Shown here piece after piece: positions 57,239 through 64,000 of a DNA stretch of 64,000 nt (its first letter is position 1; every line of letters begins with the position of its first letter). This DNA is from Saprospiraceae bacterium. GTDB taxonomy: Bacteria; Bacteroidota; Bacteroidia; Chitinophagales; Saprospiraceae. The notes under the pieces are model-generated. The model ran no database searches and was not told where the DNA came from. It saw only the letters and a list, made by a program, of their open reading frames with translations. Both the position numbers and the translations under genes were made by a program. The stretch spans positions 1,274,501-1,338,500 of the forward strand of contig JAHBTU010000002.1 of the NCBI GenBank assembly GCA_019638455.1. The letters run 5' to 3'.

Positions 57239-59320
57239 ATGCAAAAACCATCCATACCCGAAGGCACCCGCGACTTTGGCCCCGAACAGGTGCGCAAACG
57301 GGCCTACATTTTTGACACGATTCGCTCGGTGTTTGTCAAATTCGGCTTCCAACCCTTGGAAACGCCCGCCATGGAGAACCTCTCCACGCTTACGGGCAAA
57401 TACGGCGACGAGGGCGACAAGCTGTTGTTCAAAATTCTCAACAACGGCGACTTCCTGAAAGAAGCGAATCAAGAGGCGCTGGCAGCCAAAGACTCGGCAA
57501 AACTCACGCCGAGCATTGCCAAACGTGGCCTCCGCTACGACCTCACGGTGCCTTTCGCCCGCTATGTGGTGATGAATCGCGGCACGCTCACATTCCCATT
57601 CAAACGCTACCAAATCCAGCCCGTGTGGCGTGCCGACCGCCCACAGCGAGGCCGCTACCGCGAGTTTTTCCAGTGCGATGCCGATGTCATCGGCTCCGAT
57701 AGTTTGCTCTACGAAGCCGAGCTGACGCAGATTTACGACGAGGCGTTTGCCCGTTTGGGCGTGCCCGTCGTCATCAAAATCAACAACCGGAAAATCCTGT
57801 TTGGCATTGCCGAGGCCGCTGGCATCGCCGACAAGTTCATGGATATGACGGTGGCGATTGACAAGTTGGACAAGGTGGGCATCGAGGGTGTGCGCGAAGA
57901 ACTGGCCGGGCGCGGCATTTCCGAAAAGGCTGTTTCGATGATTGAAAAAATACTGGGAGTCGCTGATTTGGAGGCGCTTAAACCCTTTTTCTCCGACAGC
58001 GAGACTGGCCAAAAAGGGGTGGAGGAACTTGCCCGCGTGTTCCGTCTTTTGGAAAAAACAAACTTGACGAACGAGGTCAAATTTGACATCACGCTGGCGC
58101 GGGGGTTGACTTACTACACGGGCTGCATTTTTGAGGTCGCCGCCAAAAATTTCAAAATGGGCAGCATCGGCGGCGGCGGCCGCTATGCCGATTTGACGGG
58201 CGTGTTCGGTGTGCCGGGGCTGTCGGGCGTGGGCATTTCTTTCGGCGCCGACCGCATCTACGACGTGATGGAGGGCTTGAATTTGTTCCCCGAAACGCTG
58301 ACCGAGAGCGTGAAAATCATGCTCGCCTCGTTCGACGAGCCGTCGTTCGAGTATGCTTTTCAATGCGTCACCGCACTCCGGCAGGCAGGGGTGGCCGCCG
58401 AACTTTATCCCGAGCCGGGCAAGTTGAAAAAACAATTCGAGTATGTCGCCAAGCGCAACATCCCCTACATCGCCATCGCGGGCGAGACGGAAATGCAGAG
58501 CGGGACTTTGACGGTGAAAAATCAAAAAACGGGGGAGCAGAGGGCGATGAGGGTGGGGGAGATTGTAATCTTATTTGCATCTTTGACCTCGCAAGAAATG
58601 GATAACTTCATGAATTTACCAAGCAAAAAAATGAATATGCTCTACAACGAAAAAGCATTTTTGGTGGCTATCGGCGAAGCATTTAAGAAATACAAAACAC
58701 ATGGGGCAAGAAGTACCCAGAAACTAAGGCCGATTCATCTCTATGTTGCTGAACTGTTGGCAAGTATATGGGGCAACGACTTTGAAATTCATTTCTTGGG
58801 CGATGGAAGCAAAGAGAGAACGGTTGAAGGCAAGTACTATCCGAAAAATGTTGACGTTGCCGTTACTAAGGAAGGAAATCCTGTTTTTTGCTTGGGTATA
58901 AAGTTCGTAACCTCGAATTACAAGCAGAATGCAAACAACTATTTTGAGAACATGATGGGTGAAACAGCAAACATCCAAGCCCAACCAAACCTGACCTACG
59001 CCCAATTATTAATACTTCGTCATAAAACCCCATACTACGAGAAGAATGAGACTGAAAAACCGAAGAAGCATGAGGTCATTAACGAGAAGGATTTGTCAAA
59101 GTACCTGAGGCTTATCTTTGATTCACCACAAGCTCACAGACCTCAAATGTTAGGTATTCTGCTTGTAGATATTGACGAAGATAAACTTGCAGTTAATGCA
59201 TCTGATATTAACACTATTTTTGATGAAAACTTCGCCAAGCTACTTTTGAGCAAATTCTCTTTACAGCACTTTTTTCAAGAAATCGAAAATTACAAGCGTT
59301 TTTACCAAACCCAAAAATGA
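57239..59320 (+). CDS. hisS: Histidyl-tRNA synthetase fused in frame to a type II restriction endonuclease-like domain
   Basis: One uninterrupted 693-codon frame. Residues 1-445 are an essentially complete HisRS: motif 2 region RGRYREFFQCDADVIG, the HisA motif LARGLTYYTGCIFE, GGGGRYADL, motif 3 GVGISFGADRIYDVM, and the anticodon-binding domain to KNQKTGEQRAMRVGEIV, where relatives stop within a few codons. From about 58565 the DNA becomes AT-rich and the frame continues as a nuclease-like domain (about 454-693) with D539 (KNVDVAV), a GIK motif (553-555) instead of the usual D/E-x-K, and NANNYFENMMGETANI. The endonuclease may be translated as the fusion or from ATGs at 58598 or 58610. The partner methylase follows after 6 bases. 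Confidence 0.9.
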   Translation: MQKPSIPEGTRDFGPEQVRKRAYIFDTIRSVFVKFGFQPLETPAMENLSTLTGKYGDEGDKLLFKILNNGDFLKEANQEALAAKDSAKLTPSIAKRGLRYDLTVPFARYVVMNRGTLTFPFKRYQIQPVWRADRPQRGRYREFFQCDADVIGSDSLLYEAELTQIYDEAFARLGVPVVIKINNRKILFGIAEAAGIADKFMDMTVAIDKLDKVGIEGVREELAGRGISEKAVSMIEKILGVADLEALKPFFSDSETGQKGVEELARVFRLLEKTNLTNEVKFDITLARGLTYYTGCIFEVAAKNFKMGSIGGGGRYADLTGVFGVPGLSGVGISFGADRIYDVMEGLNLFPETLTESVKIMLASFDEPSFEYAFQCVTALRQAGVAAELYPEPGKLKKQFEYVAKRNIPYIAIAGETEMQSGTLTVKNQKTGEQRAMRVGEIVILFASLTSQEMDNFMNLPSKKMNMLYNEKAFLVAIGEAFKKYKTHGARSTQKLRPIHLYVAELLASIWGNDFEIHFLGDGSKERTVEGKYYPKNVDVAVTKEGNPVFCLGIKFVTSNYKQNANNYFENMMGETANIQAQPNLTYAQLLILRHKTPYYEKNETEKPKKHEVINEKDLSKYLRLIFDSPQAHRPQMLGILLVDIDEDKLAVNASDINTIFDENFAKLLLSKFSLQHFFQEIENYKRFYQTQK

Positions 59321-59326
59321 GGTTAC

Positions 59327-60838
59327 ATGGCGAGTTTGCAAAAGACATACAATCGAGAAAAGCTCTTTGGTCAGGTTTATACGCCCGACTTCATAGTGGA
59401 CAAAATCCTGAATGATATGGGTTTTGTCGGCCTGGATGTTTTGGGCAAAACTGTTCTGGATCCTGCCTGTGGGGATGGTCGTTTTCTGGTCAAGGTTGCT
59501 AAAAGAATTATCGAGATGTCTCCGAACGAAAACCTTCGGGAAAATTTAGAGAATATATACGGTTGGGACATTGACCCTTTGGCAGTTCGAGATTGCATTC
59601 AAAACCTCAATGAGTTGGTCAACCCTTTTGGGATTTTTGTTGACTGGAATATTTACGAAACCAACGCCATTTGGAAACTTGAAAGACGAACTATCTTCTC
59701 GCAAAACACTTACAGTCAACAATTTGATTTTATTGTCGGGAATCCTCCTTATATCAGAATTCAGCATTTGGAAGAAGCGCAAAGACGTTATATTCAGGAA
59801 AACTATGATTTCTGCCAGAATGGTTCGACGGATATTTACATCGCGTTTTTTGAGCTGGCGCTGTTCCTGCTGTCTGAAAATGGCACTTGTGGCTTCATTA
59901 CGCCAAACACGTTTTTTTATACTGAAACAGCTCGGGCATTGAGGAAGTACTTTGCGAAGCAGAGGAGTATTTATCAAATTTCAAATTACGCTGATATTCA
60001 GGTTTTCGACAACGCCACTACTTACAGCGCAATAACTGTTTTCGGAAAAAAGCCTACCGATAGTTTTCTTTTTCAAAAAGCAACATCCAAAACCGAGCTC
60101 CAAGAGCGGAAATTAGACCCTTCGGTATTGAAAGGCTCGACTTGGCAATTGACTGTGGGAGAGCATGAAAAAGTCGAAGGAAAAAGATTGGGTGACATTG
60201 CCAATATTCATGTGGGCATCACAACGCTTTGCGATAAAGCCTATATTTTTAAGGTTCGGGGTTGGGACGGAGAAATCGCCTTAGTTGAAACCAAGTTGAA
60301 AGGTTTAATAAAAATTGAAAAATCAATTTTAAAGCCCATTGTCAAAGGTTCGACATTAAAAAACAGCCGACAAGAAATCACGGAATCGGTATTGTTCCCT
60401 TATAGGAAGGTAAATGGCAAGCACCAAATCATTCAGGAGGAAGAAATAAAGAATAATTTTCCGTTAGCCTATAATTACTTGCTTTCAATCAAATCCGAAT
60501 TAGACAAACGCGACAACGGCGAACCCAACAAAGTTGCGTGGTACGCCTTTGGCAGGAGTCAGGGTTTGGACACAAGTTTTGGCAAAAAAATCATTTTTTC
60601 ACCCATGAATTATCGCCCCAACTTCGTGCTTTACGAAAACGAAGATTGTACTTTTTACTCTGGCTACTGCATCAAATTCAACGGGGATTCAGAATGGCTC
60701 TTGGAGCAACTCAATTCCGAGAGAATGCAGCGATTCATTGAGGTGTCGAGCAGAGATTTTAGAGGCGGTTGGAAAGCCTACAACAAGAAGGCTGTTGAAA
60801 ATTTCATTGTTGAAATGCCTTCATTGATGACAATCTGA
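59327..60838 (+). CDS. Type II N6-adenine DNA methyltransferase
   Basis: A 503-residue TaqI/Eco57I-type adenine methylase. Motif I is LDPACGDGRF (44-53), motif X-like VYTPDFIVDKIL precedes it, and the catalytic motif IV is NPPY (139-142). FITPNTFFYTETARALRKYFAKQ and the C-terminal half (about 270-500) form the DNA-recognition region. It protects the host from the nuclease encoded just upstream. GAGG lies 6 bases before the ATG. Codon use and AT content match the nuclease part rather than hisS, indicating joint transfer. No controller protein gene is visible. Confidence 0.93.
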   Translation: MASLQKTYNREKLFGQVYTPDFIVDKILNDMGFVGLDVLGKTVLDPACGDGRFLVKVAKRIIEMSPNENLRENLENIYGWDIDPLAVRDCIQNLNELVNPFGIFVDWNIYETNAIWKLERRTIFSQNTYSQQFDFIVGNPPYIRIQHLEEAQRRYIQENYDFCQNGSTDIYIAFFELALFLLSENGTCGFITPNTFFYTETARALRKYFAKQRSIYQISNYADIQVFDNATTYSAITVFGKKPTDSFLFQKATSKTELQERKLDPSVLKGSTWQLTVGEHEKVEGKRLGDIANIHVGITTLCDKAYIFKVRGWDGEIALVETKLKGLIKIEKSILKPIVKGSTLKNSRQEITESVLFPYRKVNGKHQIIQEEEIKNNFPLAYNYLLSIKSELDKRDNGEPNKVAWYAFGRSQGLDTSFGKKIIFSPMNYRPNFVLYENEDCTFYSGYCIKFNGDSEWLLEQLNSERMQRFIEVSSRDFRGGWKAYNKKAVENFIVEMPSLMTI

Positions 60839-60848
60839 GGCAATTCCA

Positions 60849-61352
60849 CTACCTCATCTTCCCCAGCGCCGAATCCCCCAGCCTTTTCAGCACCGACGGG
60901 TTGGCCATGCCCGTGTGCCGCTCCAGCACCACGCCTTTGGGGTCGAGAAACAGCACGGTCGGCAACGCTTTCACCTCATAGATGGAGGCGAGCGTCTGGC
61001 CGGGAGAGGAGTCGAAATCGGTGCGGAAGTTCAGGAAATTCATGTTGAGGTAGCGGAACGTCTCGGGCTGGGTGAAAATTTCCTCCTCCATCACTTTGCA
61101 GGGGGCGCACCAAGCGGCATAAAATTCCACAAAAACAGGCTTTTTTTCTCGTTGCGCCTGCTCCAACACGGGCATCAGGCGCTCGCTGTCGAGCCATGCG
61201 ATGGAGCCGGGGCCGGGAGCAGTGGCGATGGCGGCAGGTGGCGTGGGGGCGCTTGCGGGTCGCGGGCGCGGTTGGGCGGGCTGTTGTGTGGGGCGGGAAG
61301 CGTTGCAGGCCATAAGCGCCCAAAAACAAAGCAAAGGGAAAAGACGAAGCAT
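60849..61352 (-). CDS. Thioredoxin-fold lipoprotein
   Basis: A 167-residue protein: lipoprotein signal peptide (LLCFWALMAC, lipid Cys about 16), a Pro/Ala-rich linker (about 20-50), and a thioredoxin domain with the active site AAWCAPCKVMEEEIF and the cis-Pro loop VKALPTVLFLD. It resembles thiol:disulfide interchange (DsbD C-terminal/TlpA-like) proteins and probably reduces periplasmic proteins. It is convergent with the methylase gene, ten bases apart. Confidence 0.88.
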   Translation of the reverse strand: MLRLFPLLCFWALMACNASRPTQQPAQPRPRPASAPTPPAAIATAPGPGSIAWLDSERLMPVLEQAQREKKPVFVEFYAAWCAPCKVMEEEIFTQPETFRYLNMNFLNFRTDFDSSPGQTLASIYEVKALPTVLFLDPKGVVLERHTGMANPSVLKRLGDSALGKMR

Positions 61353-61394
61353 GGCAGGAGCGTGGATTTATCTGTGAGTCTGCTTGAAAATGCG

Positions 61395-62141
61395 CTATGA
61401 ACGCAAACGCATCAAAGTGCGGTATTTCAGGTAAGTCTCCAATGCGGCAATTTTGCAGATTGTCCATCCTGCTCGACCGTCGAGGAAACCCAACTTCAGA
61501 AAATAGTTTCTCAAAAACTTGGCAAGGGGGCTTAACAACACCTGAACCCAACTTGCCCGGCGGCCTTGCGCGTGCAATGCCCGTGCGGCCAAATCCGCGT
61601 ATCGCCGCACCCGCTCTATGTGTTCTCGCTTGTCGTAATAACTATAGTGCAACAAATCGCCTGTTAAATGACCCACACGGCTGCCGTGGCTCATTTCCAC
61701 CTTTTCATGCACCGCGTTGTCGCCCCAACGTGCCTTGCGCTTGTCGAACAAACGCAACTTGCGGTCGGGGTACCAGCCCGAATGGTGAATCCATTGGCCG
61801 CAATAATTGGTAAGGCGGTTCACGGTGTAGCCCTCATGTTGCCAATCTTCTTTTGCCCGAAGAATGGAGGCGCGAAGCGTCTCGCTCAGCGCCTCGTCCG
61901 CGTCAAGAGAAAGGATGTAAGGGTGCGAGGCTTGGGCGTTGCCCCAGTTTTTTTGCTGCCCGTAGCCCTCGAAGGCGTGTTGCACAACACGCGCCCCTTT
62001 GGATTCACAAATTGCCTGCGTCCCGTCGGTCGAAAAAGAATCCACCACGACGACCTCGTCTGCCACGCCCACGAGTGAGTCGAGGCAGCGCCCGATGTTG
62101 CGGGCTTCGTTGAAGGTGATGACGACGGCTGAAATTTGCAT
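61395..62141 (-). CDS. Glycosyltransferase family 2, WaaE/KdtX-like
   Basis: A 248-residue GT2 enzyme. ISAVVITFNEARNIGRCLDSLVGVADEVVVVDSFSTDGT and YILSLDADEALSETLRASI (DxD metal motif) are the GT-A core, and GGYTVNRLTNYCGQWIHHSGWYPDRKLRLFDKRKARWGDNAVHEKVE is the WaaE/KdtX-type acceptor region. Such enzymes add a glucose or heptose to lipopolysaccharide core. The ATG giving MQISAVVITFNE was used. It lies upstream of the thioredoxin lipoprotein gene on the same strand. Confidence 0.9.
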   Translation of the reverse strand: MQISAVVITFNEARNIGRCLDSLVGVADEVVVVDSFSTDGTQAICESKGARVVQHAFEGYGQQKNWGNAQASHPYILSLDADEALSETLRASILRAKEDWQHEGYTVNRLTNYCGQWIHHSGWYPDRKLRLFDKRKARWGDNAVHEKVEMSHGSRVGHLTGDLLHYSYYDKREHIERVRRYADLAARALHAQGRRASWVQVLLSPLAKFLRNYFLKLGFLDGRAGWTICKIAALETYLKYRTLMRLRS

Positions 62142-62149
62142 GGCTTGGA

Positions 62150-62454
62150 GAGGGTGCCTCACAAGTTTAAATTTCGACAGGGCTGACAAGACTTACAGGT
62201 TTTTTCCAAAAATTAAAGTGCTATACCCAGATTAAAGAGGATTTGAACCTGCCGGTTGGCAAGGCAGGGATTTCCTTGATTGATTTGCATGATTTCCAAA
62301 GGATTGCGAGCACCGTTCGTTCAAAACCACCTTGTAAGACCCTGTGCTCAGGGGCTTGCCCGGCCAAGTGAAGCGGACGGGGCTGATTTGCGTTGACTAT
62401 AATCCTGTAAATTTTGTCAACCCTGTCAACAACTGTCACTTGTGAGGCATCCTC
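62150..62454. repeat. GCCGTCTCA-type palindromic element, copy A3, interrupted by repeat R
   Basis: Ends GAGGGTGCCTCACAAGT (62150-62166) and ACTTGTGAGGCATCCTC (62438-62454) are complementary with one mismatch. The interior holds GACAGGGCTGACAAGACTTA and the paired TTGTCAACCCTGTC, as in copies A1 and A2, but 181 bp of repeat R split it. It fills the gap between the glycosyltransferase and prohibitin genes. Confidence 0.75.
62222..62402 (+). repeat. 181-bp dispersed repeat R, copy 2 (nested in A3)
   Basis: Matches the inverse complement of 46499-46679 with two differences seen. It keeps the frame for EDLNLPVGKAGISLIDLHDF and a TGA but has no start or upstream nuclease, so it is non-coding here. 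Its insertion into A3 shows it moves, or is copied, independently of a full Rpn gene. Confidence 0.8.
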
Positions 62455-62458
62455 GTTT

Positions 62459-63361
62459 TCATTGTCCGATGAGGATAGGCGCGGTTTTGCCGCTGCCCAT
62501 GATGACGACTTTGGAGTTGGGCGAGGTGGCAAGTTCTTTTTGCACCTGAATCTGCTCGTATTGGAGCAGTTTGTCGGTCAAGGTGGATGTCAGGATGCGT
62601 TGGTAATCGGCGATGCCTTGAGCCTCCACGCGCTTGCGCTCAGCCTCCTGTCTTTCTTTTTCGAGCACGAATTTCATCTTTTGGGCTTCTTGCTCGGCGT
62701 TGATTTTCGACTCGATGGTTTGCTTCACCGAGGTGGGCAGGTTGATGTTGCGGATGAGCAGTTGTTCGAGTATCAGGCCGCTTTTCCGAAACTCGTCGTC
62801 GAGCGATTTGAAGAGGCGCTGCTGAAATTCGTCGCGCTTGGTCGAATAGAGCGATACGGCATCGTAGTAGGCTGCAAAGTCGCGGATTTTGGTGCGGGTG
62901 AGTGGGCGCACGATGACGTCGCGGTAGCCCTGGCCGAGATTGCGCAGTATTTCGGGGGCTTTTTCGCCCATCACCCGATACAGCACGGTCATGTCAATCA
63001 CCACTTCAAGGCCATCCGCCGAAAGCACATGGATGGCATCGTCGCCCAAGCGCTCGCGCTCATCCTCCACGCCCGACATGGTGTAGTTCTGTGTGCGCAC
63101 GCTGAAGCGTTTGATGTCCACCAACGGATTGATGACATTCAGCCCCTCGGTCAGCACACCTTGCTGTACCTTGCCGAAGAGGGTCTGCACTCCTACCTCG
63201 CCCGGCTGTATTTGCACAAAACAAGCGGTCGAGAAGCCGAGCAAAATCAAACCGATACCGACGTAGCGGCTTGTTTTGCCGAGATTGGCCATGCGGTAGT
63301 TGACTTTGGCGAGCGTAGCGCCTACTGCTATCACCAATAGGCCGAGAAAGACGAAGAACAT
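62459..63361 (-). CDS. Prohibitin/SPFH-family membrane protein
   Basis: A 300-residue protein with one or two N-terminal helices (about 1-20 and 33-50) and an SPFH/band 7 domain: VQIQPGEVGVQTLFGKVQQGVLTEGLNVINPLVDIKRFSVRTQNYTM, VLYRVMGEKAPEILRNLGQGYRDVIVRPLTRTKIRDFAAYYDAVSLYSTKRDEFQQRLF and a Glu/Lys/Gln-rich coiled coil (about 205-265). It forms large membrane-attached rings, often assisting FtsH-type protease regulation. Full length for prohibitin-like bacterial members. Confidence 0.9.
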   Translation of the reverse strand: MFFVFLGLLVIAVGATLAKVNYRMANLGKTSRYVGIGLILLGFSTACFVQIQPGEVGVQTLFGKVQQGVLTEGLNVINPLVDIKRFSVRTQNYTMSGVEDERERLGDDAIHVLSADGLEVVIDMTVLYRVMGEKAPEILRNLGQGYRDVIVRPLTRTKIRDFAAYYDAVSLYSTKRDEFQQRLFKSLDDEFRKSGLILEQLLIRNINLPTSVKQTIESKINAEQEAQKMKFVLEKERQEAERKRVEAQGIADYQRILTSTLTDKLLQYEQIQVQKELATSPNSKVVIMGSGKTAPILIGQ

Positions 63362-63493
63362 GATTCATGATTTGTTTGTGAAAAGAAAGCCAAGCCCAAT
63401 GGGTGGGGTTGACGCGCTAAGTTTTTACCCAAAAAACAATCTTTCAAATCTCGCCAATCCTGCCGAGACGCAATTTTGTGAGGCCGCCACCGG

Positions 63494-64000
63494 TCATGTC
63501 GCCGAGGCGAATTGCCGCAAGAACCGCACGTCGTTTTCGAAGAGCAGCCGGATGTCGCCAATCTCGTAGAGCCGCAGCGCCTGCCGCTCGATGCCCATGC
63601 CGAAGGCAAAGCCGCTGTAACGCTTCGAGTCAATGCCGCACATCTCCAACACTTCGGGGTCCACCATGCCACAGCCGAGTATTTCGAGCCAGCCCGTGCC
63701 TTTCGTGAGGCGGTAGTTTTTCTCCGTGTCGGTGCCGAGCCAGATATCCATTTCGGCGGACGGTTCCGTGAAAGGGAAGAAAGATGGGCGAAGGCGGATT
63801 TTGGGGGTTCCGAACATTTCTTGCGCGAAATAGAGCAAGGTTTGTTTGAGGTCTGCAAAAGAAACGCCCTCGTCCACATACAGCCCCTCCACTTGGTGAA
63901 ATTGTGCGTGTGAGCGGGTCGAGATGGTTTCGTTGCGATAGACGCGCCCCGGCGCGATGATTCGGATAGGCGGTTTGCGCGATTGCATCACCCTTGCCTG
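63494..64000 (-). CDS. pheS: Phenylalanine--tRNA ligase alpha subunit, C-terminal part (5' end outside window)
   Basis: The visible 168 residues are the C-terminal catalytic half of Phe[47 protein letters not shown] (motif 2 with Arg and the FHQxEG element), [15 protein letters not shown], and [16 protein letters not shown] with [35 protein letters not shown] (motif 3 GxGxxR, G-I-D-D-L-R-like end). The enzyme charges tRNA-Phe with its PheT partner, not visible here. Confidence 0.95.
   Translation of the reverse strand, partial: QARVMQSRKPPIRIIAPGRVYRNETISTRSHAQFHQVEGLYVDEGVSFADLKQTLLYFAQEMFGTPKIRLRPSFFPFTEPSAEMDIWLGTDTEKNYRLTKGTGWLEILGCGMVDPEVLEMCGIDSKRYSGFAFGMGIERQALRLYEIGDIRLLFENDVRFLRQFASAT

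Noticed and set aside
56837..58525. A 562-codon frame antisense to the cytochrome-b-like gene and hisS
   Set aside because: It is the mirror of highly conserved HisRS codons, has no domain signature and is Leu/His/Val-biased as expected from antisense of GC-rich coding DNA.
62221..62532. A 103-codon minus-strand frame over the interrupted palindromic element
   Set aside because: It crosses two repeat elements and the prohibitin gene end, without domain features; better explained as repeat DNA.

Overview
The window comes from a Bacteroidota genome with fairly high GC, most likely a Saprospiria-like lineage. The phylum call rests on a complete porP-gldK-gldL-gldM-gldN block (type IX secretion and gliding core), a secreted esterase with a type IX C-terminal sorting domain, several OmpH/Skp genes, and families seen mainly in this phylum (GSCFA, DUF2851, DUF4159, Smr with DUF2027, MnmD as a stand-alone methylase). 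The lineage below phylum is inference. Both window ends cut genes: an ATP-grasp protein on the left and pheS on the right.

Layout. 1-13 kb holds housekeeping and envelope genes: smpB, a SMUG2-like uracil glycosylase, aroA, a PfkB kinase, an SSS symporter, a lone NitT/TauT-type ATPase, two ompH genes, waaA and a GlcD-like oxidase. 13-20 kb holds mnmD, purE-purK, a GNAT/FemAB-like protein, ppa, and an arsenosugar pair (CMD-like protein plus ArsS). 20-31 kb holds the sorted esterase, an ElyC-like protein, a YyaL-like thioredoxin-domain protein and the type IX block. 31-46 kb holds Smr, an acyltransferase-like membrane protein, GSCFA, a two-gene module (unknown 441-aa protein plus trypsin/zinc-ribbon/YbjN-like protein), a decayed Rpn nuclease gene, ompH, GNAT, EamA, a CNNM/CorC protein, pgeF, a MacB-like permease, an ATL, an aminotransferase and a universal stress protein. 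46-57 kb holds a frameshifted Rpn gene, DUF2851, purD, two Cys-rich small proteins, DUF2306, DUF4159, an M3 peptidase, dtd and others. 57-64 kb holds hisS joined in frame to a restriction endonuclease, its adenine methylase, a thioredoxin lipoprotein, a WaaE-like glycosyltransferase, a prohibitin-family protein and pheS.

The most unusual locus is hisS: the histidyl-tRNA synthetase frame runs without a stop into an AT-richer type II restriction endonuclease, followed 6 bases later by an N6-adenine methylase. A foreign restriction-modification module thus appears to have landed at the 3' end of an essential gene and kept its frame. A second candidate system is the trypsin-like/zinc-ribbon protein and its 441-aa partner, which seem to share a YbjN-like domain.

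The intergenic DNA is rich in small dispersed repeats. I see at least five families: (1) palindromic elements with GCCGTCTCA ends (three copies, one interrupted by another repeat, one supplying the purK stop); (2) MITE-like elements with TACTGGACAT ends, each flanked by its own 9-10 bp direct repeat (two copies); (3) a roughly 97-bp repeat always lying directly upstream of a reading frame in the same orientation (four copies); (4) a 181-bp repeat shared by the Rpn gene tail and an intergenic site; (5) hairpins built on GGCTTGCCCGGCC. No CRISPR array, rRNA or convincing tRNA gene was seen.
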